64,000 bases of DNA from Sphingobium sp. SCG-1 (GTDB lineage Bacteria > Pseudomonadota > Alphaproteobacteria > Sphingomonadales > Sphingomonadaceae): positions 3,397,501 through 3,461,500 of the forward strand of contig NZ_CP026372.1 in the NCBI RefSeq assembly GCF_002953135.1, read 5' to 3'. Within the stretch, counting starts at the first letter, position 1. Each line of letters begins with the position of its first letter. The notes under the pieces were generated by a model, which was not told the DNA's origin, did not search any database, and saw only the letters and a program-made list of their open reading frames with translations. Shown piece by piece: positions 16,276-24,696 of the stretch. Made by a program: the position numbers and the translations under genes.

Positions 16276-17001
16276 TCACATATTGGCTGCGGTGGGTCGC
16301 ACGATCACTTCGTTGATATCGACGCCGTCGGGCTGCTCAAGCGCAAAGCGGATCGCCCGGGCAATGGCGTCCGGCGTGAGAGACTTCTGCCGCCACTCCG
16401 TCAGCGCTGCGGCCGTCGCGGTATCGGTGATGTCGTTGCCCAGTTCGGTTGCCGTCACGCCAGGCGAAATGAGTGTGGAGCGGATGTCGTCATGCTCCTG
16501 CCGCAACCCTTCTGTGATCGCGCGGACGGCATATTTGGTGCCGCAATAGACCGCTGCGGTCGGCAGCACGATGTGCGCAGCCACCGAGGCGACGTTGACG
16601 ATATGCCCGTTCTTCTGGGTGATGAAGCGCGGCAACACTGCAGCGATGCCGTTGAGGACGCCGTGAATGTTCACGTCGATCATCCGTTTCCATTCATCGC
16701 GCTTGAGTGCTGCCAGCGGCGATAGCGGCATCAGGCCCGCATTGTTCACCAGCACGTCGACCCGCCCGAACCGTGCTTCCGCCGCATCGACAAAGGCGTC
16801 AAAGTCAATCGGGTCGGTCACGTCCAGCTTGCGCCCTGCGACGTGCTCGCCCAGCTCGTCCGCCAGCGCCTCCAACCGGTCGGCGCGGCGCGCGCCTATG
16901 AACAGTTGCATGCCCGCCGCTGCCAATTCGCGCACCGTGGCTTCGCCGATACCGCTTGAGGCGCCGGTGATGAGCACAACCTTATTTGCAAATCCCGTCA
17001 T
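16276..17001 (-). CDS. SDR family oxidoreductase
   Basis: A 241-residue classical short-chain dehydrogenase. The cofactor loop is TGASSGIGEA near residue 12, the ADR-type pocket ARRADRLE favours NADP, NNAG is present, and the catalytic set is Ser in VNVASVAAH with Tyr and Lys in YCGTKYAVRA. The C-terminal half resembles YdfG/serine-dehydrogenase-like SDRs. ATG at 17001 has AAAGGAACG upstream; the longer frame to 17118 is rejected. It diverges from the AraC gene with about 80 bases between starts, a layout in which the regulator usually controls the SDR. Substrate unknown. Confidence 0.9.
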   Translation of the reverse strand: MTGFANKVVLITGASSGIGEATVRELAAAGMQLFIGARRADRLEALADELGEHVAGRKLDVTDPIDFDAFVDAAEARFGRVDVLVNNAGLMPLSPLAALKRDEWKRMIDVNIHGVLNGIAAVLPRFITQKNGHIVNVASVAAHIVLPTAAVYCGTKYAVRAITEGLRQEHDDIRSTLISPGVTATELGNDITDTATAAALTEWRQKSLTPDAIARAIRFALEQPDGVDINEVIVRPTAANM

Positions 17002-17084
17002 GATCGTTCCTTTCCATTGGATGACGGGCCTCAAATGGCGCATTCGCATAAGTAACCGGTAGAGCGATAATCCAAAGGCCTTGC

Positions 17085-18044
17085 ATGATCCTCCAGAATT
17101 GGGTTGGCGAGCTTGCAAGTCCGGCCGTAATCGTCAATCAGCATAGCATGGAAAAGATCGCCGAACTTGCGCAGGTCATTGACCGTCACATTGCAAAATC
17201 GGGCATTTCGCCTACAGCGATGCCCCGTTTGTCACTGATCCGCGCCGCCCAGCCCAGCATACCGACGCCTGCCGTTTATGAGGCATCACTTTGCCTGATC
17301 GCCCAGGGATCGAAGCGGGTTTCGCTTGGAGAGCACAGCGTCGTCTATGATGCCTCTCGCTATCTGCTCGTCTCGGTAGACCTGCCGCTCGTTGGCCATA
17401 TCCTCGAAGCGAGCGCACAAACGCCGTACCTGTGCTGCAAGATCGATCTCGACCAAGCTGCGCTTGCCGAGCTGATCGCCGCACAGGGCGGCGGCGTGCC
17501 ACATGGTGACCGTCCGGTTCTTGCAGTCTATCCCAGCGATCCCGATTTAATCGACGCCGCGTGCCGTCTGGTCAAGCTGCTGGATCGGCAGGAGAGCATC
17601 GCCACGCTTGCGCCCCTTATCGAACGGGAAATCCTGTACCGCCTGCTAACCGGCCCACATGGCGCGGTGCTGCGGCACATCGCGACGGCAGGCAGCCACC
17701 TGAACCAGGTAACACGCGCCATCGCCGCGATCCGCAAGCGCTACGACACTCAGCTTCGCATCGAAGATGTTGCCGCCGAGGCCGGCATGAGCGCATCGTC
17801 GCTTCACGCCCATTTCAAGGCCGTGACGCGGATGACACCTCTGGACTATCAGAAGCAGCTTCGTCTGCAGGAGGCGAGGCGGCTGATGCTGACGGACGGC
17901 GCCAGTGCAGGATCGGCCGGCTTCGCAGTGGGATATGAAAGCCCTTCGCAGTTCAGCCGTGAGTATCGTCGGCTATTCGGTGCCCCGCCACGCCAGGATA
18001 TTGAGCGCATGCAAGCCGCGCCGGTTACCAGGATCGCGCTCTGA
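17085..18044 (+). CDS. AraC-family transcriptional regulator (AraC_N type)
   Basis: The protein has an N-terminal AraC_N-type sensor domain (about 50-200), with RLSLIRAAQPSIPTPAVYEA and SLCLIAQGSKRVSLGE, and a C-terminal AraC helix-turn-helix (about 215-310) containing RIEDVAAEAGMSASSLHAHF and SPSQFSREYRRLFGAPP. ATG at 17085 gives 319 residues with AAAGG six bases upstream; an ATG at 17148 would give 298 residues and fits most family members equally well. It is divergent from the SDR at 16276-17001 and likely regulates it. The effector is unknown, and no operator is assigned in the 83-bp gap. Confidence 0.88.
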   Translation: MILQNWVGELASPAVIVNQHSMEKIAELAQVIDRHIAKSGISPTAMPRLSLIRAAQPSIPTPAVYEASLCLIAQGSKRVSLGEHSVVYDASRYLLVSVDLPLVGHILEASAQTPYLCCKIDLDQAALAELIAAQGGGVPHGDRPVLAVYPSDPDLIDAACRLVKLLDRQESIATLAPLIEREILYRLLTGPHGAVLRHIATAGSHLNQVTRAIAAIRKRYDTQLRIEDVAAEAGMSASSLHAHFKAVTRMTPLDYQKQLRLQEARRLMLTDGASAGSAGFAVGYESPSQFSREYRRLFGAPPRQDIERMQAAPVTRIAL

Positions 18045-18110
18045 AAGGCTTTGAGTTTTTCGACACGTCGGCAAAGCGGCTCGTCCGCACTTGGGGATAG
18101 AAAATCGGTC

Positions 18111-18132
18111 TCTGAGCGGCAAAGAAGGGTCG
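18111..18132 (+). repeat. GGGTCG-type dispersed intergenic repeat, copy 6
   Basis: The core TCTGAGCGGCAAAGAAGGGT-CG follows GTCCGCACTTGGGGATAG, another block shared loosely with other copies. It sits just past the AraC gene. Confidence 0.55.
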
Positions 18133-18145
18133 AATTCTACGATAG

Positions 18146-18330
18146 TTATGCCTCAGTGAGGGCTTCCATTACCGCATCGATATCGCCCTTCACGACGATG
18201 TAATTTCCCTTTTCGAAATTCACCGCGCTGGCTTATTTCCGCCTCTATATCGCCGGACGAAACTTACACGATCCGCATTGATGGCGACCAGATCGCCATC
18301 GGGCGTTTCGAATTTGACGTAGCCGTTCAT
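18146..18330 (-). pseudogene. Small protein gene with internal frameshift
   Basis: From ATG 18330 one frame reads MNGYVKFETPDGDLVAINAD, then RVSFVRR, and soon hits a stop. Another frame in the same interval reads ASAVNFEKGNYIVVKGDIDA and ends VMEALTEA at TAA 18146-18148. The interval is 185 bases, one short of a multiple of three, so a single lost base in or near AAATAAGCC would explain the break. The composed product of about 61 residues would be beta-rich with a C-terminal helix. I do not recognise the family. It starts six bases after the stop of the small gene at 18337-18519, so the two form a pair. Confidence 0.6.
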
Positions 18331-18336
18331 GGCAAC

Positions 18337-18519
18337 CTACGCCTGAGAGGCGGTAGCATCAGGAGCAACGCCCTTTTTCGCTGTGTGCTTCGCAAGTAGT
18401 CTGTCCAGTTCCGCTATACGGAGGCGCTGTGGCGTGCCTTTGGCAAGACCTTTCAGTCTGCACTCTGCCCAAAGGCTCCGGCGCTCTGACTCCAATGTTT
18501 TGCGGTATAGATCAGCCAT
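18337..18519 (-). CDS. Small hypothetical protein (60 aa)
   Basis: A 60-residue, Arg/Lys/Leu-rich, mostly helical protein beginning MADLYRKTLESERRSLWAEC. GGAG lies five bases before the ATG at 18519, which supports translation. It is followed six bases later by the frameshifted small gene at 18330. No family recognised; no signal peptide or membrane segment. Confidence 0.6.
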   Translation of the reverse strand: MADLYRKTLESERRSLWAECRLKGLAKGTPQRLRIAELDRLLAKHTAKKGVAPDATASQA

Positions 18520-18662
18520 GCGTTCTCCAAGTCACGGATAGATGTTTCGCGTCGGTTCAATGGGCTACCTTAGCAGATCATCCGCTGGTGCGGCCATAGT
18601 CGGGCTTCGACTCATCCGCAGAAAAGTCTATTGTCGGCGATAGCGAGGGAAAAGGAGAAACA

Positions 18663-18917
18663 ATGGCCGCATCAATTTCGATGGACGAGCAACGTGAGCA
18701 CTTTGCTTATTGCGTTCAACTGTTTGGGGGCACCACCGCCTTCTCGCGGCGCCTTGGCATCGACGAGCGGGCCGTACGCCGTTTTATCAATGGTGAGCGG
18801 CCTCTTGGTGCTGGACTTCTGGAAGACACCGCGAAGGCGCTACGCCTGCTTATTCGACCTAGCTCCGCGCCTAATGCCTTCAAAGAGCGGCGGCTATCGT
18901 CGTCTAGCTCTCAATGA
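18663..18917 (+). CDS. Small helix-turn-helix protein (84 aa)
   Basis: The product contains a Cro/XRE-like helix-turn-helix: HFAYCVQLFGGTTAFSRRLG followed by IDERAVRRFINGERPLGAGL. In such proteins the RxFxxGxRPL segment is the recognition-helix region. The C-terminus is a low-complexity serine tail. AAGGAG lies six bases before the ATG. It is divergent from the small minus-strand pair at 18146-18519. Likely a small DNA-binding regulator, possibly phage-derived; target unknown. Confidence 0.7.
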   Translation: MAASISMDEQREHFAYCVQLFGGTTAFSRRLGIDERAVRRFINGERPLGAGLLEDTAKALRLLIRPSSAPNAFKERRLSSSSSQ

Positions 18918-19136
18918 ATTGCTATCCGGCGCTTCGCTTAGCCTACGCCCGCTATCTCCTCGAACCAACAGAGCAAGAGGTGTTCCATAAGCCCGGCGTA
19001 TCGAACAGGGGGCATGGCCGCTTGTGGCTAAGCAACTGACAACAGGAGGAGCTCTTAACGGATAACATGGTTGGAAACCTGCGGTCTTTCCGCCGTGATC
19101 CGGGCCATAGTCAATGAGACTTTCTCAGGACCTTTA

Positions 19137-19538
19137 TCATGGCGCTTGATAGCCCAAAGGTCGCAACTTCAACGTCAGGCTGCTGGGATCATGTTCAAAG
19201 TACAGGCCGCCTTCTGCGGTGCCATGGCCTGACACATAATCAATCGTGCTGCTGCTCGTCTCAATCACGCGGCCTTGATCGGTAAGTTGGCCCTCGATTT
19301 CAAGCGCTGCGGCAGACGCTCCACCTCTATTGCGGACATCGAAGGTCACCAAATATCTCTCGCCCGCCTTCACGCTTGCGTGGACGCCAATGTGAATGTC
19401 GGGGGGAATACGTGATCCCCCCTGCAACACGTCAAGGCCTATCGCGCCCAACAAAAACAGCAGAAACAATAGACCCGTGGCGGCAGCGATCCATTCGAGG
19501 ACGGGGGGCCGGGAGACAAGCGAAGAGTGAACTTTCAT
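19137..19538 (-). CDS. TIGR02588 family protein
   Basis: A 133-residue protein with one N-terminal membrane helix (about 14-38, LEWIAAATGLLFLLFLLGAI) and an extracytoplasmic beta-sandwich-like domain containing RYLVTFDVRNRGGASAAALE and GQLTDQGRVIE. This matches the TIGR02588 family, which nearly always accompanies TIGR02587. It starts eight bases after that gene on the same strand. The function of the pair is not known; a small membrane complex is an inference. Confidence 0.82.
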   Translation of the reverse strand: MKVHSSLVSRPPVLEWIAAATGLLFLLFLLGAIGLDVLQGGSRIPPDIHIGVHASVKAGERYLVTFDVRNRGGASAAALEIEGQLTDQGRVIETSSSTIDYVSGHGTAEGGLYFEHDPSSLTLKLRPLGYQAP

Positions 19539-19546
19539 TGGCTACT

Positions 19547-20386
19547 TTACACAACAAGCCGGGCTATCGCCGCACCGATGGATGCGGGAAACCCGAGCAC
19601 AACCATACTGCCGACAATGGCATGAACCGCTTGGCCATCTACGCGGCCGAACGTCCAGAGTATGTAGAGACTGACCAGGGCAGCGATCGCATATCCTGGA
19701 ATGGTATAGGCTATAAACAGCCTTAGTTTGCGATATCCCTCCGGCGCGCGTTCTTGACCCGGCAGGCCCACCGCAAACACCAAGGCATGCAGTGCGAATA
19801 GAGATACGGCGATAAGCGCCAGGCTATGCCACGGCGTCATTTTGAGCCCGATCAGAATAACCTCTTCGGTGGGTGCGACGTTGAACGCCAGGAATAGCGA
19901 ACCGGCAAGCATCAGGAATAACTCACCAGCATACCCCTCTGACCTTGAATTCTGTTCGTCCGACTTTTCACTCTCCCCCTCCCCTAGCTGCTTGCGCGCC
20001 AACATAGCGCCAAAGCTCGTTGGGATAGACTGTACCACGATCATGCCCGCAAATTCGCCGATCGGCATGGTAGTGTATAGCAAACCGAACAAGCCTAGGA
20101 TCAGAACCGATGCCGCTATCCCCACTGCATAGGCACCCAGAGCGTCAAGCAGGTCTTCACCGATGGAATTTGTCGGTTCAAAGCCCCCAAAGCGCGAAAG
20201 AACGACAAGGACGCCGAAGTTCAGACAAACGAAAAGTAGCAGCCGGGCAGGATGAATATCGAGACCCAACGACCACATTTCCATGGTCATAAGCAAAGGA
20301 AGCCCGAAGATAGTTGCCCCGCCGAGCGCGCGTGCCAGTCCGAGCGCATAATCCTTGTTCGACATGGTGGAACGGGTTGCTGGCAT
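19547..20386 (-). CDS. TIGR02587 family integral membrane protein
   Basis: A 279-residue polytopic protein with about seven hydrophobic segments, matching TIGR02587: LARALGGATIFGLPLLMTME near the start, RFGGFEPTNSIGEDLLDALG, a charged cytoplasmic loop (about 135-155), then APTEEVILIGLKMTPWHSLA. An ATG at 20365 is an alternative start that removes seven residues; neither has a clear ribosome site. It is followed after eight bases by its usual partner TIGR02588. No activity is established for the family. It lies back to back with the lipid-kinase genes. Confidence 0.82.
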   Translation of the reverse strand: MPATRSTMSNKDYALGLARALGGATIFGLPLLMTMEMWSLGLDIHPARLLLFVCLNFGVLVVLSRFGGFEPTNSIGEDLLDALGAYAVGIAASVLILGLFGLLYTTMPIGEFAGMIVVQSIPTSFGAMLARKQLGEGESEKSDEQNSRSEGYAGELFLMLAGSLFLAFNVAPTEEVILIGLKMTPWHSLALIAVSLFALHALVFAVGLPGQERAPEGYRKLRLFIAYTIPGYAIAALVSLYILWTFGRVDGQAVHAIVGSMVVLGFPASIGAAIARLVV

Positions 20387-20596
20387 TTAGTTACAATTGC
20401 TTCATGTTGCAGGTCCGAGTGAAGGGCCGAACGTGGCGATAGGACGTCGGCATGGATGCATATCGGGCAGAAGGTCAATAGCTGTCGCACAGGCGATCAT
20501 GTGTGTGAGCGCGCTGGCGATAAGTTATCCAGGTCGGCGCAATCAAATCCCAATGAGCTGCAGGAGGTTCGAATGGCAATTGGCGCAATACAGCTA

Positions 20597-20621
20597 GGAA
20601 CGCCTCCAATGTTTATTGGTT
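20597..20621 (+). promoter_or_regulatory. Candidate EcfG-type general-stress promoter
   Basis: GGAAC at 20597-20601 is followed after 17 bases by GTTTA. This resembles the alphaproteobacterial EcfG sigma-factor pattern GGAAC-N16/17-CGTT, although the base before GTT is G and not C. It would drive the small ORF at 20662 and the lipid kinase. Unproven. Confidence 0.35.
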
Positions 20622-20661
20622 TAGCCTTCGAGCAAGCACGCCACATAAGGAGACCGATGTC

Positions 20662-20754
20662 ATGGCAGAACCAAACGGTCCCCTTCTCTATCGCATGGTC
20701 CTGCCCGCCAATGGCGTTCAAAGCCATGATCCTGCGATGTGTTTTGTTGCATGA
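20662..20754 (+). CDS. Small ORF (30 aa) coupled to the lipid kinase
   Basis: A 30-codon frame beginning MAEPNGPLLYRMVLPANGVQ has a good AAGGAG site nine bases before its ATG. Its TGA overlaps the ATG of the lipid kinase (ATGA), and the kinase itself has no visible ribosome site. That pattern suggests translational coupling, either as a leader peptide or as a small protein. No family recognised. It is too short for codon statistics. Confidence 0.5.
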   Translation: MAEPNGPLLYRMVLPANGVQSHDPAMCFVA

Positions 20755-21632
20755 AAACGCTGTTGGTGCACAACCCCAATGCCGGGACTGAACCCGCGCC
20801 AGCGGCACCGTTGATCGCCGACCTGGAAGAGGCAGGATACACGATCACCTATTGCGAGCATGGCAAGGACGGCATCGCTCGCGCATCAGCCGAAATGGAG
20901 TTGATCATTGCAGCAGGAGGCGACGGAACGGTCACGAGCGTTGCGAGCGAAATACCCAATCGCGATATTCCCATCGCCATCCTGCCTCTAGGGGGTTCCA
21001 ATAATATCGCACGTGCGCTGGGCATTCGACAGTCGACCTGCGACATTATTGCTGGACTTGCCAAGGCTCATGAGCAGAAATTGACTATTGGAACTATAAC
21101 AGGGCCGTTCGGCACGCGCGCCTTTGTAGAGGCGATTGGCTTGGGCGCTCTTAACGACGCCATCGAGACGGTAGACGAGGATCCTGACACGCCTGAAGAA
21201 AAGCGGGAAAACGGGCGGGTTGCATTTCGAAAGGCTTTGGGCGACGCGGCGCCGTTCGATTGTGACGTGGAGATCGACGGCACGCGCTTTGCAGGCCCAT
21301 GGCTACTTGTTGAGGTTCTTAACATCACAGCAGTCGGGCCGCGCCTGCCCTTCGCGCCGCGTGCCGATCCGGGGGACAGCGTGCTGGATGTCCTGCTCGT
21401 CAAGGCATCAGACCGCCAAGCCATGACGATTTGGGCCGAGCATTTTTGCGGCCCGCCGCCCGCGCGGCTCGAGGCGGGATGCCACATTAGTCTGACAGGG
21501 CAAGATATGTGCGTCCGGATCGATGATCGTCCGCTTGATCTGCCCGATGACAGGTGGACGCTTGAATTGCGCCTAGATGACACGCCGGTGACGGTCTTGG
21601 TTCCCAGCGGCAGACAGGAAAATCCAGCATGA
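20751..21632 (+). CDS. Diacylglycerol/sphingoid lipid kinase (YegS-like)
   Basis: The 293-residue protein has the DAG-kinase catalytic fold: nucleotide-binding GGDGT at 56-60, PLGGSNNIARALGI at about 78-91, and a C-terminal sandwich domain with ADPGDSVLDVLLVK. Such enzymes phosphorylate diacylglycerol or related lipids with ATP at the inner membrane; a sphingoid substrate is possible in a sphingolipid-making organism, but that is inference. ATG at 20751 overlaps the stop of the 30-codon ORF, and its own stop overlaps the next gene (ATGA), so three frames are coupled. The App1 phosphatase, which can reverse such phosphorylation, is nearby. Confidence 0.88.
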   Translation: MKTLLVHNPNAGTEPAPAAPLIADLEEAGYTITYCEHGKDGIARASAEMELIIAAGGDGTVTSVASEIPNRDIPIAILPLGGSNNIARALGIRQSTCDIIAGLAKAHEQKLTIGTITGPFGTRAFVEAIGLGALNDAIETVDEDPDTPEEKRENGRVAFRKALGDAAPFDCDVEIDGTRFAGPWLLVEVLNITAVGPRLPFAPRADPGDSVLDVLLVKASDRQAMTIWAEHFCGPPPARLEAGCHISLTGQDMCVRIDDRPLDLPDDRWTLELRLDDTPVTVLVPSGRQENPA

Positions 21633-22462
21633 CGCGGGTTCCTGCTAATCTCGATCCCACCCTTCTTGCAGAGATGGAAACCTTGGCAGTGGAGCTTGCA
21701 ACACTGGGCGGAAAGGAGATACTCGCAGCCCTGGGCACTATCCTTTCGGTTAAATACAAGGGTCAGGGAGCTGCAGCTAATTTACTCAGTGACCCGGTGA
21801 GCCAAGTCGACGGTGCCGTCGAGGCTCTGATCCGCGCACGAGTGGCGGGCCGGTTTCCCGGGCACGATATCATTGGTGAGGAGATGGACGAGAGGCCGGG
21901 TCGTGGCCATGATTTCGCTTGGGTGATCGACCCGATCGACGGGACCACGAATTTCGTCAATGGTTTTCCGCTCTTTGCCTCTTCAGTAGGAGTCCTTTAT
22001 CGCGGTGTGCCCGTCGCGGGCGCTTTATGGTGCAGCACGAGCCATCTTCTCACACCGGGCACCTATCATTGTAGCGCCGGAAATGGCCTCCGGTTCGAGG
22101 GCACGGCATTCTCCCGCCAACCCAACCCCGAAGTCCGGCGGCGGCTCGCTGGCGAACCTGATCTAGGCAACGGCGCAGGCGTTTGGGACGTGCGCAAGAC
22201 GGGTTCTGCCGCTATCGAATGTGCCTTTGTCGCTGCAGGTCTGCTGCAAGTCGCTCGCTTCGCCACGCCCAATATTTGGGACGTGGCTGGCGGCATCGCC
22301 TTGGCCTGGGCGTCTGGCGCAACTGTCCTGGAGAAGCATAGCGAAAGCTGGCGGCCATTCGTTGGTTTTGGAGAAGATATGGACGATCTTAGCCAGTGGA
22401 GGCGCCCCTTGATATTGGGGGGCGCGGACGCGGCCGATGCAATGGCGCAAATTCGGGAATAA
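21629..22462 (+). CDS. Inositol monophosphatase family protein
   Basis: A 277-residue member of the Mg-dependent IMPase/CysQ/FBPase superfamily. Metal ligands are visible: Glu84-Glu85 in IIGEEMDERP, Asp101 and Asp104 in VIDPIDGTTNFVNG, and the late Asp in NIWDVAGGIALA. It hydrolyses a phosphate monoester such as inositol-1-phosphate or adenosine bisphosphate; the sequence does not decide which. It overlaps the lipid kinase by four bases (ATGA), so the two are coupled, suggesting a lipid head-group or phosphoinositide-like role. A hairpin at 22575-22597 may end the transcript. Confidence 0.88.
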   Translation: MTRVPANLDPTLLAEMETLAVELATLGGKEILAALGTILSVKYKGQGAAANLLSDPVSQVDGAVEALIRARVAGRFPGHDIIGEEMDERPGRGHDFAWVIDPIDGTTNFVNGFPLFASSVGVLYRGVPVAGALWCSTSHLLTPGTYHCSAGNGLRFEGTAFSRQPNPEVRRRLAGEPDLGNGAGVWDVRKTGSAAIECAFVAAGLLQVARFATPNIWDVAGGIALAWASGATVLEKHSESWRPFVGFGEDMDDLSQWRRPLILGGADAADAMAQIRE

Positions 22463-22574
22463 ACCGGCCCTACACAGGCCACGGCAAATGCTCGCTGTAA
22501 GAACTCGGATTCGTGATCTTCGCAGTCTTACAGAAGAAAGCTGCTCATCAAACACTCTCTCTGATGGGATCTTT

Positions 22575-22597
22575 CGCCCCCGTTGTGCAAGGGGGCG
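22575..22597 (+). terminator. Candidate terminator after the IMPase gene
   Basis: CGCCCCC (22575-22581) pairs with GGGGGCG (22591-22597) across nine bases, followed by the pyrimidine-rich TCTCTACTT. It is 113 bases after the stop codon. The 22463-22786 gap otherwise shows nothing. Confidence 0.5.
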
Positions 22598-22786
22598 TCT
22601 CTACTTGGTGGCAGCGGCCGGGGGCAGCCACCGCCGAGACTATAAAGAGGCTGAATTTATTCTGTGGGCGAGTGTCAGCGATCGCTGGAGCCAACTTGAT
22701 GCAACTATTGTCGCACTTAGCCTGGTGCATTATCTTCCAATGAGCTGGCTTCGCGGCTCGGGTGTGGGTGTAAAAGTCGGAGGCGC

Positions 22787-23887
22787 TCACTTGTGAGCTG
22801 GCTCGATGACAGCCTGTGCAGCTTCAAACGGGCGGTCTAGGTCGAGCGATTTGACTACTGCCAGAGCATCCTCGAACCCAGCGCCACAAAACGTCCGGAC
22901 GCCACGTGCTTCAATATCGGCGAGCATAGCTCCTTCCGGTCCTGAGCGGCACGAGCCGTCAACATCCCTAATGAATACTCCTGCCACACGTGTCCCGAAA
23001 TCGTGGACAACTTTTGCATAGATATTTACATCGCGCTGACCGTTGTCGCCGATCAATAGAAAGCGCAAATCCGGATAAAAAGCGAGAATTGTCTCAATGG
23101 CAGCAAGCTTGTGCACGTCGTGACCGCCGTCGATCAATTTGTCGTAATCAATTCCGTAGTCTTTGAGAAACATCGGTCCGTGCGGGATCGCATTTAGCTC
23201 CAGGAATTCCGTGACGAAGCCGTAGAGGTTCCATGGCGACGAAGACACGTAGAAAAAGGGTCTGGCCGGAGCAATATGATCCCGTGCGATCATCTTGTAG
23301 AGCGAGGCAGCACCGGGCACCGACAGTCGATCTTGCGGCCGTTCTAAAAGCACGCGGCGCCAGTTCTTGACGAAGTCGGTGGCGCCCGTCTCGACCACAG
23401 TGTCGTCGATATCCGAGATGATGCCCCAATGCTGATCGGTTCCAGGGGCCATGATCGGCACTTGCACGCTGGGCTGCTGCGCCTCGCGGCCAGGAACAGA
23501 TAATGTCACGTACTCCCACCCGGTCTTGTCAGGCAGGGGTTGATCGATGGGCAGCTCCAATTCGAAATAGCCTTCCTCATCGCTGGCCACGTCGCATGAC
23601 TGGCCATAACCTTCGATCCGGACGGTCACGCCGGGAAGTTCCCTACTGTTGTATATTGCCAACATCGCCCGCAGCCGCACCAACATGCCTTCGTCGGCAT
23701 CTAACGGCTTGGCGAAGCGTACAACCCTGCCTTTCAGACGTACCGCCGCGGCGTTCCTGTAGCCAGCATAAGCGAGAAGCCGCACCTTGTGGTTCCCCTC
23801 GTCGAACATGCTTCCAATGGTGTCGACGTCGCGCTCCAGATCAGATATCGCGGCGAGAATGAGTTTACGAAGCGAGGGGCCTGCCAT
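22787..23887 (-). CDS. App1/DUF2183 phosphatidate phosphatase family protein
   Basis: The 366-residue protein has an N-terminal beta-rich region (about 30-145) and a C-terminal HAD-like catalytic domain starting with WGIISDIDDTVVETGATDF, where Asp159 and Asp161 form the DxDxT signature. FFYVSSSPWNLYGFVTEFLE and FLLIGDNGQRDVNIYAKVV follow, as in yeast App1. App1 proteins dephosphorylate phosphatidic acid to diacylglycerol. No signal peptide is seen. It is convergent with the lipid-kinase operon. A candidate EcfG promoter lies so close to the ATG that the transcript would be nearly leaderless, or the true start is the later Met27. Confidence 0.87.
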   Translation of the reverse strand: MAGPSLRKLILAAISDLERDVDTIGSMFDEGNHKVRLLAYAGYRNAAAVRLKGRVVRFAKPLDADEGMLVRLRAMLAIYNSRELPGVTVRIEGYGQSCDVASDEEGYFELELPIDQPLPDKTGWEYVTLSVPGREAQQPSVQVPIMAPGTDQHWGIISDIDDTVVETGATDFVKNWRRVLLERPQDRLSVPGAASLYKMIARDHIAPARPFFYVSSSPWNLYGFVTEFLELNAIPHGPMFLKDYGIDYDKLIDGGHDVHKLAAIETILAFYPDLRFLLIGDNGQRDVNIYAKVVHDFGTRVAGVFIRDVDGSCRSGPEGAMLADIEARGVRTFCGAGFEDALAVVKSLDLDRPFEAAQAVIEPAHK

Positions 23888-23895
23888 AGTAAAGG

Positions 23896-23920
23896 AACGG
23901 CGGAACAGCTTCAGTGTTCC
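23896..23920 (-). promoter_or_regulatory. Candidate EcfG-type general-stress promoter for the App1 gene
   Basis: On the minus strand GGAAC (23920-23916) is followed after 16 bases by CGTT (23899-23896), the spacing and sequence of alphaproteobacterial EcfG-dependent promoters. The -10 element ends nine bases before the annotated ATG. Confidence 0.45.
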
Positions 23921-24178
23921 TGACAGCGCTTCACGCCGGAGGTTTAAGACTTTCGTTCAACCTGCAGCAGGAGCCAGATCACCCCTCTCGCACCGATTGT
24001 TAAGTAGGAGTTTGGCTACACTGCGTCAGAAAGAGTCCGCTGGCATGCGCCAAGCCTGCCGCCACTCCAACTAAGCTGCAATTTCCCAGAATAGCGCAGA
24101 ATGGCCCTATCCTCATGCGACTTTCCCAGGAACGGGGCGTTCCTCACTTCTGTGCATCATTCTTTGATAGGAACAGCT

Positions 24179-24682
24179 ATGTCGACGCCAGAAGACTTGA
24201 AGGATTTATACATTGACGAGCTCAAGGACCTCTGGTCCGCCAACGATCAGATGGCCCGGCTCATCAAGAAAGTTGCCTCGAAGGCCAGCGACCCTAAACT
24301 GAAAGACATGCTTGGCGCATCTCAGGAAGGCATTTCGAAACATACCGACATCTTGAAAGAACTCATCGTTGCCCAAGGTGAGAAAGCGTCGAAGGACCAT
24401 TGCAAAGGCATGGAAGGGCTCGTGACGGAAGCCACCAAGCATATTGTTGAGGAGGGACCGAAGAAGGGGCCGGTACTCGACGCCGTGATCATAGCGCAAT
24501 ATCAGCGAATGTCGCATTACGGCTTGGCCAGCTTCGGTACGGCGGCGTCTTACGCCGCCACATTGGGTCTGAAGGACGACAACAAAAAGCTCAAGCAGGC
24601 GACAAAAGAGATATACGGCGCCGACGAATACGGAACTAAGCTGGCGGAGACGACGGTCAACATCGACGCAAAGGACGAATAA
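24179..24682 (+). CDS. DUF892 (YciE/YciF) ferritin-like protein
   Basis: A 167-residue, all-helical protein. It opens with the family motif EDLKDLYIDELKDLWSANDQ and continues with FLASFGTAA-like helices (YGLASFGTAASYAATLG) and an E/K-rich C-terminus. The DUF892 fold is a four-helix bundle related to rubrerythrin and ferritin, found in stress-induced YciE/YciF proteins; metal binding is likely but the biochemical role is unproven. ATG at 24179 has AGGAA upstream; the frame from 24101 has no such support. A strong hairpin follows the stop. Its setting among App1, lipid kinase and TIGR02587 genes suggests a general-stress locus. Confidence 0.9.
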   Translation: MSTPEDLKDLYIDELKDLWSANDQMARLIKKVASKASDPKLKDMLGASQEGISKHTDILKELIVAQGEKASKDHCKGMEGLVTEATKHIVEEGPKKGPVLDAVIIAQYQRMSHYGLASFGTAASYAATLGLKDDNKKLKQATKEIYGADEYGTKLAETTVNIDAKDE

Positions 24683-24696
24683 AGGTTGATACGCAG

